Shown: positions 25,501-37,575 of the stretch, in pieces
Layout: each line of letters starts with the position of its first letter
How positions within the stretch are numbered: the stretch's first letter is position 1
From: Hofstenia miamia
Taxonomy: Eukaryota; Xenacoelomorpha; Acoela
DNA length: 64,000 nucleotides
Assembly (NCBI GenBank): GCA_004352715.1
Contig: SCFE01000082.1
Coordinates: 1,276,962-1,340,961 of the forward strand
Direction: 5' to 3'
Position numbers and translations under genes: made by a program
Notes under the pieces: generated by a model
The model's database searches: none
What the model was told of the DNA's origin: nothing
Seen by the model: the letters and a program-made list of their open reading frames with translations, nothing else

Positions 25501-28207
25501 TCAGGTGAAATTTGAATTCCAATGAAAAAATGCTGGTACTATAATTTAAAGATGTATCTTCAATCATTGCAAACTTCGAACCCAAATTGCTAGGTCTTAT
25601 GCCACACATTTTTGAATAACATTGGAGTATGATGAACATGATGGCAACCCTACCATTTTCGTTATAGATTACACCAATCTTATATAGAACATTTTTTCAA
25701 CAATATGATCATAAGCCAATATCTAGTCTTGTACACCGCTACAAGGTTAACAATTCTTTCTGCTTTTCGACTTTACTACATCGCGAACCATCTGCGAAGC
25801 CATTACGAAAAACTTTTCCCCGCTTTATTTCCATGAAACTGGGCCTATCCATTTCAACACTCAGCCCAGGCCTTGGGAACCACAAACGTCCAGGTGCAAT
25901 AGGGTTAGATTAAAACGGTAGTTTCCGACATTTATTAGTGTGAATTTATTGCTTTCTGTGATAAACTGCTGAACTGTTTGTTAATATTACAGCAGAAACT
26001 CTCATCCTATTGCTAGTAGAATTGTTTATGAATTAGTTGTTAACAAAACTTATTTACATTGGAACCTGACGTTCAGACGGATAATTAATAAATGTCAAAA
26101 TTTCACTGAATTCACATACCTCTGTAATTTATGCATTATGATTGGCATTTACTTCTTCAGTTAATGCATATTAATTTGCAGATAGCGTTTTTCAATATAT
26201 TTTATAACAATGGTATTCTGTATACATGCATCAAAAGACCGCGCAACTATGAAACAAGTGATAATAATTTGAATTTCCATAAATTCACAACTCTGAAATC
26301 TATAATAGCTACGCACAACTAAGTTCCTGTTTGAAGTCTCGATGCAATCAGTGTTTAAGTAGACTGCCGAAAGTAGGCCAAGTATCCATTATCATGTCTG
26401 ATTCTACTCAACTCACACCAATATTCATTTTAATTTCACCTCGTTTTGATCTCATTTCTGATATAATCCTAAAATTAACCAATAAATAGCGGTAATTGGA
26501 AAATTTATTTTTTACAGGGTATAAAGTATAATAATTGGGATTGTGCAATTTTTGCACGTAGCCCGCAATATTGGAATTTTTATTAATAATCGACTGTTTG
26601 ACTGTTTTAAGCTTAAATTTGCAAACTATTTATATTATTATAAAGGCGTTACTATTTTTATATTGCCGCAATTGTTATAGCTATTTACGTGTCATTGCAT
26701 TTTTCTGTTGGTGTGATGATGGATTTAAAATTGAGAAAAAAATTTTTCAATTGTGGATTTTTTCGTACATCGTGACGATTTTGCACACACACACAGCTGC
26801 ATTCGTGACTACTAATTCGATTTTTCAAGCTTGTCAACTTAATTTTCCTCATTGAGATTATTTTGGTTTGCTCTATTTTTGTATCTGTCATTTAGGAAGA
26901 ATTATATTTGTTCTGTCTACAAAACAATCTTTTCAAATTCGTTTTCGACATGTTAATATTACTAAGCTGTCCCGCGCATTTTGACAGATTTCAATGCTGA
27001 AATATGCATTATATACAATTTAGTTTTTTATTAGTATATTAGAAGCGTAAACAGTATTCAACATTCTATTTAATTCGTGATGAATTTTGTTTTTAAATGC
27101 GGGAAATTGTCTGTGTGCTTTTAATGACTAAATCTGTCACATTACCGTTTCACACCTCGAGTATTTTCTTATAAATTTAAATATTTGACACAGAAACTAT
27201 AATTTTCATAAGTAAGTCTTTTTGTGAAATTTCACTATCTGTGTCAGTTAATGGGCATTCGAAATTAGCCGTTAATTGAGCGAAGCTTTAAGCATTTATC
27301 TGCGAATTTTACTTGTGCCATTAGTCATTTGTTGATAACATTGAAGAAAACTTGAATAATGCTAGAAGCAGGAGTAAAAACATTTTCCGATGAATGCATT
27401 TTAATTAGCAACTGGTGCCAGTAGAATTTTCGATAAACTCCTTGCTGTTGTCCATCATCTAACGCAATAAAATTCTTATCACCACAGAAATTTGTTGTTA
27501 TTGTAGAAAATAAGTGAAGAGTTTGTCAGCAGAACTTAATTCTTGATTTCATTGTCAACCTGTAAGCATGCACATGAGGAGTTTAAGCTGTTGACATTTA
27601 ATTTCAAAACGGTTAATTGATACCCAAATCGTGATTTTAATTGGTATTTTAAATTGCATTTAAATATTTTTAGACATTTCCACCTCAAACATCCTGCCAA
27701 ATTATTTTGATATTTGAAAATAATGCGAGGTTTTCTGCCTGTATTTGATAAGGAGACATTTGCCCCTCCCTTCAAAATTTGTCTCACGCTTGTTGAATCT
27801 AGTGTCCAATAATGATGGAATGCTGCAAACATTTAGAGACAAATTCCATTTCTCTAATAGATGTTAAAAAATTTTTTTTTAAATTTTTCAATTAAGTATT
27901 TTGTCCTTCAATTGATTTCCAATAATAAATCTTTTCTATCTACTACTACATAGTCAACTATTTATAATGAACTTACTCTTAGGTTTTAATAATGACCAGG
28001 GTTAGTAGTATACTGAGGCTCTGAATAGAGTAGGTGTAATTGTTAAAAATATGAAAAAGTGATGTTAGTTTAGGAATTTTTTCAAGATATATTGTTAGAT
28101 ATATATCGCAGAAAAACTTCTAAATTCATAATCGAGATGGATGTCCCAATTTTTTAGAAAATATATAAGTCTGGCTATCTATTTGAAACTGAGGGATTTT
28201 CTTATAA
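22572..28207. other. Gene-free desert, 5.6 kb
   Basis: No gene was recognised. Local structures are an 8-bp stem TCTCTCGA/TCGAGAGA at about 23803-23828 and an 8-bp stem TTGTCACC/GGTGACAA at about 25455-25487. A (TA)n tract is listed separately. The block 24780-25100 is GC-richer and non-repetitive, with several TTGACAG/TGACAT words, and is a candidate regulatory region by inference. Confidence 0.45.
25271..25293. repeat. (TA)n microsatellite
   Basis: About 11 uninterrupted TA dinucleotides. Confidence 0.9.
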
Positions 28208-28215
28208 ACTAGAAC

Positions 28216-28958
28216 CAGAGCTTTCAAAGTTTGACTAAAATGAAGTTTGAAATATGAATACCTTTCAAACTTTGATTTGAAAATTTGAAAGTTTGAGCAT
28301 TTGTATTCAAGTTTGATATTTCTTAGAAATAATTTTTACATGCATATTTATTAGACTAGTGTGTAATTAAATATATATGTAGCAATGAGGTTGGCTAAAA
28401 ACCACATAATGCAGATTTTACCTATATTTTTGTAGCAATACGGAGTATATGTAGTAGACCATAAATTAATCATTCATAGTACATTGTTTATATTGAAAGA
28501 AAATAAAATTATTGTACTTATTGTGTATGTCCCTGTGACTTTTAAGAATGTTGAAATTGCTTATTTAATTATTCCAGGTAAGTCAAGAAAACAGAGTACT
28601 TGATAGTCAAGAGTTTCCAAAATGTGTTCACTATTAACTTAATTTTCAAACATGCTAAATGAATTAGTCCCAGAGTTTTTCTTAAGTGAATAAATTTACA
28701 AAGCTTGTATTATGCCTGCCAGAGGTCTTCATTTTCAAATTTTACAAAAATTCTAAATTTATTATATATTTAAATTTATACCATAAATAACATTGGGGAA
28801 ATTTAATAATGTTTGTGTAAATTTTGCCAAAATTTGACTATCAAAGTTTGCTCTTTAGCTTTCAAAGGTTGGTTTGAAATTTAAATTTTACAAAATTTGA
28901 TTTGAAAGTTGTAATTTTTGGAAAAAATTGAAAATTTGAGTTTGATTTGAAAGCCCTG
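28216..28958. mobile_element. hAT-type non-autonomous element, 743 bp
   Basis: The left end is CAGAGCTTTCAAAGTTTGACT. Read inward, the right end is CAGGGCTTTCAAATCAAACT, so the inverted termini share CAGRGCTTTCAAA. The flanks are ACTAGAAC (28208-28215) and ACTAGAAT (28959-28966), an 8-bp duplication with one mismatch. Both subterminal zones are packed with variants of TTTGAAAGTTTGA and its complement (CTTTCAAACTTTG at 28263, TTGAAAGTTTGAG at 28285, and again from 28830). Such arrays are typical of hAT transposase binding regions. The interior has no coding sequence. Confidence 0.82.
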
Positions 28959-28966
28959 ACTAGAAT

Positions 28967-31900
28967 TTAATTCACATAAACTCTTTGCATACATATTTTT
29001 AGCTATAGTTTTTTGGTTCCCCAACCCAAGACCAAGTGCTTCAAGTTATATACTCGGTTCTTCCATCGTGATTGCGCGCTTGATGTATTACACCTGTTAT
29101 CAGTTATATTTTTAAAATAATAGCGCTTTTGTGTTGTTTTCCAGTTTTGTTTCCTTGATTCATTGTTGTTATAAATACAGAGGAAAAGATAGGTGACAAC
29201 GGTTTGACTTTCACTACAGTTAATTAATGAAGACATATGCGGAACTGTGATCGATACCATTCCGTTAATGCTGCACCGACCGGATGGCTGTATTAATTAA
29301 GTGTCTTCTCAAAGCTTTTACATTAACTTCGTTCACTAACAACGCAGACATTCTGTTCCAAACTAGTTAACTATTGTCAAAAGAAGAATTTGTCCATTAT
29401 ACTATTAATAACTACTTTTCTATTTAAGTAAAATAGTTCCTGCAATTTACATTTTTTGAAAAATTGCATTTTTTTTTATTTACACTGTTTAACTGAAGCG
29501 AATAAGACATGTACAATAAAACCTTTCAAACTTGGACACTCTTGATCTGTTGCACTGCTTTGCTGTCCAATTTAACAGGGTGTATTTGTTGTCCTATCCA
29601 TATAAATTTATATTGCCTAAATTAGTGAGGCCCTTGAGTTAAAAAGAGTTCTATTGCCGGATTTTTCTTATTGAAATAGAAAATTTTAAGCACCAATAAT
29701 GGTTAAGACCTACTATTGTGCAGGAGTACTTCTAGAAACTTTTTACTTAGATAAAACACCTTTTTAATTTATAATTGTTGTATGACGTAGTAGGCTATAC
29801 ATTAATCTGAAACAATGTTTAGTGTAGGTGTCAAGTTATTTGAGTGCAAAGGTCAGCTCTAGTTGCATTTTTATTCAAATTAATGAGCCAAGTAAAGTCA
29901 GGTTATATATTGGACCGGATTTTCATTTTTTTTGTAATAAAGACCATTTCGGCCCCCTCATAAAGTAGTATGCAATTATGTAAATCTTTTCATTAATCGT
30001 CAGTTTTATGCAAATAAGAATTAAGTTACAAAGAGTTTTATGATTTAACAACTTCCAGTTTTTAGTTACTATTTCTGAGAAGAGAGAAATCATGGTTTCT
30101 TATTTTCAATAAATCATGAATTTTATAATTTTATTTTAAATATGGTATCGATATCCAGTAATGTGAAATTGACTTAAATTTTATAATAAACTGACACGAA
30201 TCATCCACCACGATGTGTCCCCAATTATTAGCTATTGAAAACTTATAATGGCCTTGAATAAAAATCTTTCATAAAAATGGCAATAATGTTGAAACCGGTT
30301 CTGTTCTACTACTGCTTTTGAAATTCTCTTAAGATGTGTGATGTTTAAGATTTCATAAGTTAAATCTAAGGGTATGCTTTAAAAACTCCCTAGCTTACAG
30401 CTGTTGAAAATAGAGGTAGAAAGCTGCTTTTTAAAGCGTTTATTTTTTGTTTACTTAAATATGTTTGTTTTAGAAGACATCACTGCATTCTAGAGTGTGA
30501 TTTATCTCGCACAATGTGTGAGTGTATTTACTCAAATTCCCATTTATGGTTTATTTATTAATTTCAGCGCTTAAATTATCTCCACGCTTGTCAATGGATA
30601 TATTCAAATTTATTCAAATAAAGGTATTTAAATTGCCACTCATGCTTTCGTATGGAATCACAAATCATTCCGCCATTTTATCAGACAGGAGCCTCAGGTG
30701 AAAATGGGCTTCACTTTCATAAATACCTGACACACTTATCACCAAGGGCATGTCTTTGCCGTTGACAAACGTACGCTTGTCAACAAAAACTAGGCGTAGA
30801 ATGAATGTCGACCGGTTACAAATGTTTGGTATTGCTTATTTTTAAAAACAATTGCTTGCAGAAATACTCACTGTGTTTATTATCACTTCAATTTAGATCT
30901 TGTTAGTGCTATCTTTATTGACACTGTCAGACATGCGCGTCTTGCGTCGGATTCACACTCGTCGCGTATTTATGTTCAACAAATATTAAAGTATCCTGCT
31001 AAAATTTGGCGGGTGTTTGTTATTGCTGCTTTGAACCAAGTCTGAAATTTCCCTACTGTTTCGTGTGCTTCTTGTCATCCATGCTAAATTGGTAAATTTC
31101 CCACTGTCTGAAGCAGCAGAGATTTGAATTAAGCCTTTGATTTAAGGCCAATTTTTACTTAACTTTTCTTTTACAGCAGCACACCTCAAATCGCATTCAG
31201 TTTTGAGTTAAACTTTTAATGTAAACCAATTAAGACACTAAAGGTAAATTAACACAGACATCAACTTGCTTATTGACATATTGCTATTTATCTTTTGTAT
31301 CTCATGTTCTATAAATATTGCACATCAATAAGTGTCACCGAGTGTGTTTCAAAGGTGGTGAAGTGTATTATTTCATAGTGCTTCAAAAATTGATCTCTGC
31401 TTTATTATTATTATCATAGCACATTGGTTTTTTTCTGGCATATTTCATTTAATAATTATTTGCAATTGCTTTTTATTTACTTATTTGTCTGGTGGGTATG
31501 TGTGTGGGTGTGTATATTTATTGACTGCTATCTCTTATTAATCATTGAATTGCTGCATTTCCACATTTTTGTGAATGCTAGTGAGAGGCGATTTGTTAGT
31601 CACAGACGTATAATTAATAGTGTTCTTCATTTAAGTGACTGTCCATTAATAGTTGCGGTACAGTTTTGTAGCTGTGGTTAGCTCTACCACTGAGTATTTA
31701 TCCTGTTCTCCTGTACTCTGAAACCAACAATTTATTCCATCTTATCACCTTAAGTCATTAGTTCGTTGTCTGCTTACAATTCTTTACTAACGTCTGAATT
31801 TTGTTATTAGTCTTCTGGACTATTTTCAATCATTTTCATCTCAAACTTAAAATTATTTCTTCACTTACTGTGCTGGTACATTTTCTGAAAATTGTATTTC

Positions 31901-32609
31901 TCTGTTGGAAGTCGAGTCAGAAACAGATATCAGTGATAAATATTTGAGGTTGGTTTTGTAAATTTTTGTTTCTTTGAATAAATAATGTAAATTTTAAGTG
32001 GGTAGAACAGGGTTCTGTGAGGCCTTCGAGATTCATGGACCTGGTATATCGAACAGAGTAAGGAAGTGGCACAACAGATTTGGAATATTATTATTTATTT
32101 TTGTTATTTTTGACCAAAATACTATGGTATCAAAATATTTCATTGGATTGAGATGAAATCCAACCCGACCCGACTGCGACCAATAATATCCTTGTCCCGC
32201 AGAATCCTATGATGGGAAATATAAATCTGTCAGCGTTAAATTGGTTTGTTGATCCATACTTGATTGGCAGGTCGAATTTTCACTGCTCTGTCAGCCTTCC
32301 TCATCTTTGAATACTATATTAATTTTATTTTGTTTTCTACGTGGTTGTAATCAATACCTCTGATATACATGGTGTTCTCAATTCAAGTTTTCGTTTTTGA
32401 TTTGCAGTGATATTTTCATATCTAATGATAACATTATATTATTGAATAATATGGAAAGCAATTTGAGCATGAGAACCGCTAATTAAGTTATTTCTACACA
32501 AAAGACACCTTATCTGGTTGAGGTTTCATCTATCATACACTTTACATACTTTTATGATAGCATTTAATTTTATGGTATATATTTTGTTGATTTTTTCTCT
32601 TGGTAATTT
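28967..32609. other. Gene-free stretch, 3.6 kb
   Basis: No gene was recognised. A perfect 8-bp inverted pair GTTGACAA/TTGTCAAC (30761-30784) lies within a GC-richer, non-repetitive block (about 30660-31010) that is a candidate regulatory element by inference. The GT-rich run near 31490-31515 is low-complexity. Confidence 0.45.
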
Positions 32610-34132
32610 GCAATGAAATGTCGTTTTTTTCAAATGGCACTCAGAGAATAACGATGGACTTCGGATGTGCATGTCATTATGGTGTTAAGACAAGATATCA
32701 AATTGCCTCAGAAATGTTCCCCTTCTCTAACAGAATAACAGTGGAATATAAAAGCAGAAAATATTGAATAAGCTAAAACCATTAAAAATGTAGGTTGAAA
32801 AGAAAAATTTAATTTCGAACCCGAACTATTTGAATCGTGCTATTTTTCCACAAAATGTAAATTGGGTATTAAGAATGTTGTATGAAAAGAGTAGAGTAAA
32901 TAGGGCGTGCTAATAAATTTAATAAAAGGCGTGAGTCATATTCTTGGGAATAACTATTTACTACAGTTGTGGTTAACAATTAATTGTGACATAAAATTGA
33001 ATGGACAGATTTAACTTAAAAAAGGATGGGTGAGCTACTGCATATGTCGCTTACTGCCAAGTCAGTTTAAAAGCAAAGCGTCAAATGGTTTATGGCCTGA
33101 CTGCTCACATGGTTGATTCCTATTTCCCTTGTTTTAGTATACATACCTGTTTTTGTTATAAATAGTTACTACTAACAAGGGCAGTAATCAGTCGCGGTGG
33201 AACGAATTTTGGTTGGGTGTAAGGTACACTAAATACCCAGCATATTAACTAACTAAGGGGACTGTATTAATTTTAAAATTCGAGAGGTATTTCCTGAAGA
33301 GTTGATTTTAGGGAGTGCAACCGCTCCTGCCCCTGCTCCTGTCACTCGCATTAATATACAGGACCTCCAATACTAGAAGCGGTGTAAAATCTGTAAGCTA
33401 ACTGCATGCTTTGTGAATAAAATCATGAAGACTAGAAATATCTTAAAAATCACTTCAGCATTTGAATTAAAATTTTTAAGAGCTTAAGATTTCTAGTGTA
33501 AATTGCCACATAAATCTATTTTTATTGCTTAGCCATTTTAGTATGAATAGTTACTTTCTCTATTTCTTAATACTCTGTTTCTTTTTGAAAAATTTTATAC
33601 AAATCTTTTTGGAAATATTGAAGGTTTCTTATATGGACACATCTACGGGTATGTGGTGAAGATTTGAGCTAAAAATTATTCATCTACCTGCACCTGCAGT
33701 GCACGGAGGTATTGAAAGAAAGCGCCGAAGTTCCAAAAAAAACTTACTGCACCCAAGATCGCATACACATTTACTACAAATACAATATATATGAAGACCA
33801 CAGGGGAAAAACCAGTGATGTCACACATATTCTAAATGGAGAAATTCAATTTTTAAGATTTGCGACCTCACAGCTAGCCTCAATTACCATCAATTGTAAC
33901 AAAAATTTTTTCCCATTTACTAATACATCTTACAGATCTTTCAGCAGTGGTAGTTATAGAATTTATGCAGCATGGGTTAGTGAGTGCATGGTAAACTGCT
34001 CATATATCAGATTTGGACATCACCTGTTATTCCATTGAATAGTAATAAGGCTGATTATTATCAATATTTTGTTTATTTTTCTAACAAAAAATGCCACATA
34101 TAATGTAATATAGTGTATATAAAACAGATTAA
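32610..34132 (+). repeat. Copy 1 of an inverted duplication (partner 44514-46849)
   Basis: This 1.5-kb segment reappears in reverse complement as the whole contig 44514-46849. Base 32610 pairs with 46849 and base 34132 with about 44515. The two copies are nearly identical except for about 0.8 kb present only in the partner. Because the partner contig is bounded by 1000-N gaps and wholly contained in this sequence, the pair is better read as two alleles than as a true segmental duplication. Confidence 0.85.
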
Positions 34133-34553
34133 CAAGACTCAGTGTAACTTTAAACATAAAATTCTTCCTCCCCATCATCCCTTCCTCTACAAANCCTACG
34201 AACTGAAAGTTGTGGGACTGTGTTTTGTCTTGTTCTTCTTTGGTCAGCTGCAATAGTCTCAACTTATCTTTTAATTGAGCTATTTCCTCTTGCTTCAAAT
34301 CTTTATCTTTGATCATTCGTCTATTCTCTACTTCCAGCAAGTCCTGTTGTGATTGTGCTGGCTGTTCATTCTTGCTTGTTTNTTTCCACAGTATATAAAT
34401 ATTTCAAAGGCTAAATTTCACTAGATATCACTGGTTTTTCCATTTTATTTAGCTTTTACATAAATCTACAGTTCAAATACTATATGTAGGCAAGCATAAC
34501 TCAAAAAAACCAAAAATGTGACATCACTGATTTTTCCCCTGTGGTCTTCATAT
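33789..34553. mobile_element. DNA transposon relic with 37-bp TIRs, 765 bp
   Basis: Terminal inverted repeats lie at 33789-33825 (starting ATATGAAGACCACAGGGG) and 34517-34553 (its reverse complement with about one mismatch). Both include a GTGATGTCACA core. The element carries a coding remnant on the minus strand (separate entry) and single unresolved bases at 34195 and 34382. I could not define a clean target duplication, so the superfamily is open. The left half recurs in the partner contig (44514-44860), where an extra 0.8 kb begins immediately outside the same TIR. Confidence 0.7.
34020..34391 (-). pseudogene. Coiled-coil C-terminal fragment of a transposon protein
   Basis: From about 34391 the minus-strand frame reads TSKNEQPAQSQQDLLEVENR, then RMIKDKDLKQEEIAQLKDKL, then RLLQLTKEEQDKTQSHNFQF. 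This is a charged heptad-like coiled coil that has normal protein composition, unlike its surroundings. Past about 34130 the frame degrades into hydrophobic AT-rich sequence up to a stop at 34020, and the true end of the protein is unclear. Position 34195 is an N inside the frame. Coiled-coil tails like this close many Myb/SANT-like DNA-binding proteins of DNA transposons, but no DNA-binding domain is left here to confirm it. It lies inside the TIR element, so a host gene is unlikely. Confidence 0.5.
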
Positions 34554-37170
34554 ACATGTAATACATATTTAAAGTTAACTTTATTGAAATTTTCATTTTT
34601 TATTTGTTTGTACATCAAAATTGTCTAGAACATCATTTCTCTTCACTGACCGAAATGTCGTCAAGAACTCACCAAGAATCATCTTGGAAGTTAAGTGAAA
34701 TAGATTAACCTGATTTATTGTATAGATTTGTTGACAATTTTCTATATTCAGTTAACGCAATAGTTCCCAATAATAACATTTTTCTCAGGTTAGATCTGAC
34801 AAAGTTCGTGCATTCTCTTATATATTTATTCATAGAAAGTGCTTGAAAACTTTGTGCATTTAGGTTTTTTGGCTTCTGCAGCATGTTTACTTTTAGGAGG
34901 AATCTTTAAGTTCCTTGATTTGTTGTGGTTTCATTCAGGAATCACAAACTTGTTGCAATTTTGATTGATGTCTTAAACCGTTTCTGAATTGATACGTTGA
35001 AACTTAGTTGCTTCAATACAGTTGTTTTAAATTATTTAGCAACCTACACGAAGTGTGATAATAGTAGAAAATTTACAGTAGTTATGAAATTAATCCTCAA
35101 ATCTCGTACTAGTTTTCGCGGTAAACAAAGTTTGATTTATTACACTTGAAATTGACGTTTTACGTGCAAATTGCATATTTCTCTTCTAATATGTTTATCT
35201 CCAATTTACACTTGGAATATTTAATATTTCACGTCGTGTGAAATGTTTTCCCATTTATGGTGTTGCGGTAGTTAACTTCTATTTTAAAAGCGTTAGTGAT
35301 AGATTGTAAAAATATAGATCTCGTGATTTTTAGTACTCATCAAATAGTTTTGCATGTGCATATACATTTTTTGTTTTAACTAGTAATTATATGTAGATAA
35401 TAGATTATATCAAGATACATATCAATCATTTGTAATTCCTGCCATTTATATTTTATGATAAGCACAAATGGAAAAATTAAAATGATGAGCCAAGTTTTTG
35501 AAAAAGTCCAATATTTTTTCAATACTTTTGATTACTTGTGGTTTTCAAACGAATACATAAGTATTCTAGCCTAATGTTTGCATCTTGATGAGACTTATCA
35601 TTATATATTATTAAGTACTTTTTTAGAGCTCATTTTCAACACTCCAATTGAGCCATTTGGTGTATATTTTCGCTGACAGCAATATTCATCTACGAAGGCA
35701 ACATCTATAGCCCTATTCGCGCTAAAACTTTGAAAAATTGTTATTGATGCATTCTTGAATAGTAAGAGTGTGCTTCATTTTCTAGAATTTGTAAAGAGTC
35801 TTTGGGGAAAATTGGATTTTGGAAAAATGTTGTACAATGTCGAAAATAGATTTTTAGTGTTTATTGAAAACCACTATTAACCAGCAGCCTACTCGAGTCA
35901 CCCCGACTGCAGTGATGAATACCATGGAAGTTATAATTTATATGTAGTGTGCTCACAGATAAACTTTTCCTTTTTTGATTATACATTTTATACTCTGCTT
36001 AAATTTAATTCAAGTTTTTCAATTTCATTTTGTAGATTTTTATTGTAAATATATATCGTACCCAATATTGGAAGAATTCAAGAAGTATTTTTTCAAGAGC
36101 CCAAATTTTCTGAATAGACGCATCTCTGCCGTAACATTGAGGCTTCATGTACGCACTGTTAATCAGATCGCACTAAGTGTTGTGCCTACTTTTCAAAGTT
36201 GAAAGGAAGGTAACTATAACGGTCCTGGTGGCGATCAATTATGTGCCGGTCAACGCTCTAATGGCTATGTGAAATTGATTCAAATCTGTTACTTGGGAAC
36301 TTGCATCAATTGGTGATCAACACACTAAAATAAATAAATTTCAGATTATGAAAGACAATTTCAACAATTTATGAGAAATTTTGCAATGTCAATTCATACT
36401 TTTTATAATAAATTTGCTTACTTTTTAACACTAGAATGCTTGAGTGGTTAAATTTGACCACGTTGCATAAATTTAATGCATTTCCAATGCCGGATATAAT
36501 TAGAATTTGAATAGGAAAAAAGTTTATTCCGTTTTTCAGATACCTTTTTTTGTTTTTTCTTTCACACGTTTTTCTTAATGTAGTCCATTATGAGAACAGG
36601 GATAGCATTTTCAGGGTTTCTTGTGTTAATATAGATATATACTTGCAAAAATGTTGTCAACAACTTTTAACTTACCGACCTAACAGATTTGAGTAAATAC
36701 CACGGGTTCCACAATATATTCTAGTAGTCTACCACTCTAATCAGTGCAATGATTGATATTTTCGGGATTAATCATTAATGGGACTTCGCTAATGAATAAC
36801 TGATAACAGTGTCTTGCTCGTGCTTATTTATGTAAATCACCTAATCATGTTATCTGTTAACATTGTTGACATTGGTTAGATGATCTTTGCCATACGTATG
36901 ATTATACGTGTAGTAGTCCCATTTTAGGGGAAAGGTTTCTTATTCTCACTCATTATTCTAAGACAGACGATTAAGTTCATTTTCAGATCGCTTCAATTCG
37001 TTGCAATTGGAAAAACAAAAAAATGTATGAGAAATCAATTATTTTATATACTTGTTTCATGTATGCAGTATATCATAATGAAAATATTTCTCCAGTTTTT
37101 TATGCTAATTATTAGTCTGAAAATGGATGTGAATTATGTATGCAGTGAAACAATGGAATAAAATTCTTGA
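34554..37170. other. Gene-free stretch upstream of the Frizzled gene
   Basis: No gene was recognised. Positions 36210-36226 match a universal large-subunit rRNA core word (separate entry). GC-richer, non-repetitive DNA at about 36780-36910 (with GATAACA, AATCACCTAATC and TTGACATTGG words) lies within 0.8 kb of the Frizzled start and may be regulatory. Confidence 0.45.
36210..36226 (+). other. 17-bp match to LSU rRNA core (possible organellar rRNA relic)
   Basis: GTAACTATAACGGTCCT is identical to the universally conserved domain V word of bacterial and organelle-type 23S/16S-like rRNA, where it is followed by AAGGTAGCGAAA. Here it is followed by GGTGGCGATCAA, a partial match. A GTGAAATTGA string 40-50 bp on would also fit the order of that rRNA. 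Nuclear 28S rRNA differs in this word. It may be a decayed mitochondrial insertion or coincidence. Confidence 0.3.
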
Positions 37171-37575
37171 GCTTTACTTAATCATTAATGTCTGTTATTG
37201 GCCGTCTGACAGCGTCAACTAATTAATATGTTTGCTTGCCTTTATTTACCTCTGTTTAACATGTGTAGTCGTGCGCACACGCAATGAACTCAAGAGAATG
37301 CATTTCTGCTTAGTATATAATATGCTCGATTCCTATTGGCTGCTGATTAGTTGACTAGTGCTATTTGACAGATGATTGACGTCTATTAAATGACGTGCTC
37401 TCAGCAAGGTACGAACTACAATGCCTGTATTTTGGCCAATAGATTTCGAGTTCGTAAAACATCCGTACTGTGTTGTAGTCGATCACAATTTATTATTCCC
37501 GACGCCGCGTAGAGAGTTATTCTTTTCCTTCCTCAAATATTTCTGCGTGCTGCATCTCTTCACTAACAATTCGAC
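37171..37575 (+). promoter_or_regulatory. Promoter and 5' leader region of the Frizzled gene
   Basis: The 400 bp before the start codon is GC-richer than the desert upstream. It contains TATATAA at 37314-37320, CCAAT-box words (ATTGG at 37197 and 37335, CCAAT at 37436-37440) and two TGACGT CRE-type half-sites (37377-37382 and 37391-37396). The transcription start cannot be placed from sequence alone. If the TATA word is used, the leader would be roughly 230 nt. No splice acceptor before the ATG is convincing, but an upstream non-coding exon cannot be excluded. Confidence 0.4.

Noticed and set aside
31981-32230. CAGGGTTCTGTGAGGCC as a hAT left end
   Set aside because: No complementary right end or 8-bp duplication was found nearby.
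33712-34038. 108-codon plus-strand open frame
   Set aside because: It lies inside the TIR element, crosses its left terminal repeat and runs antisense to the better-supported coding remnant.
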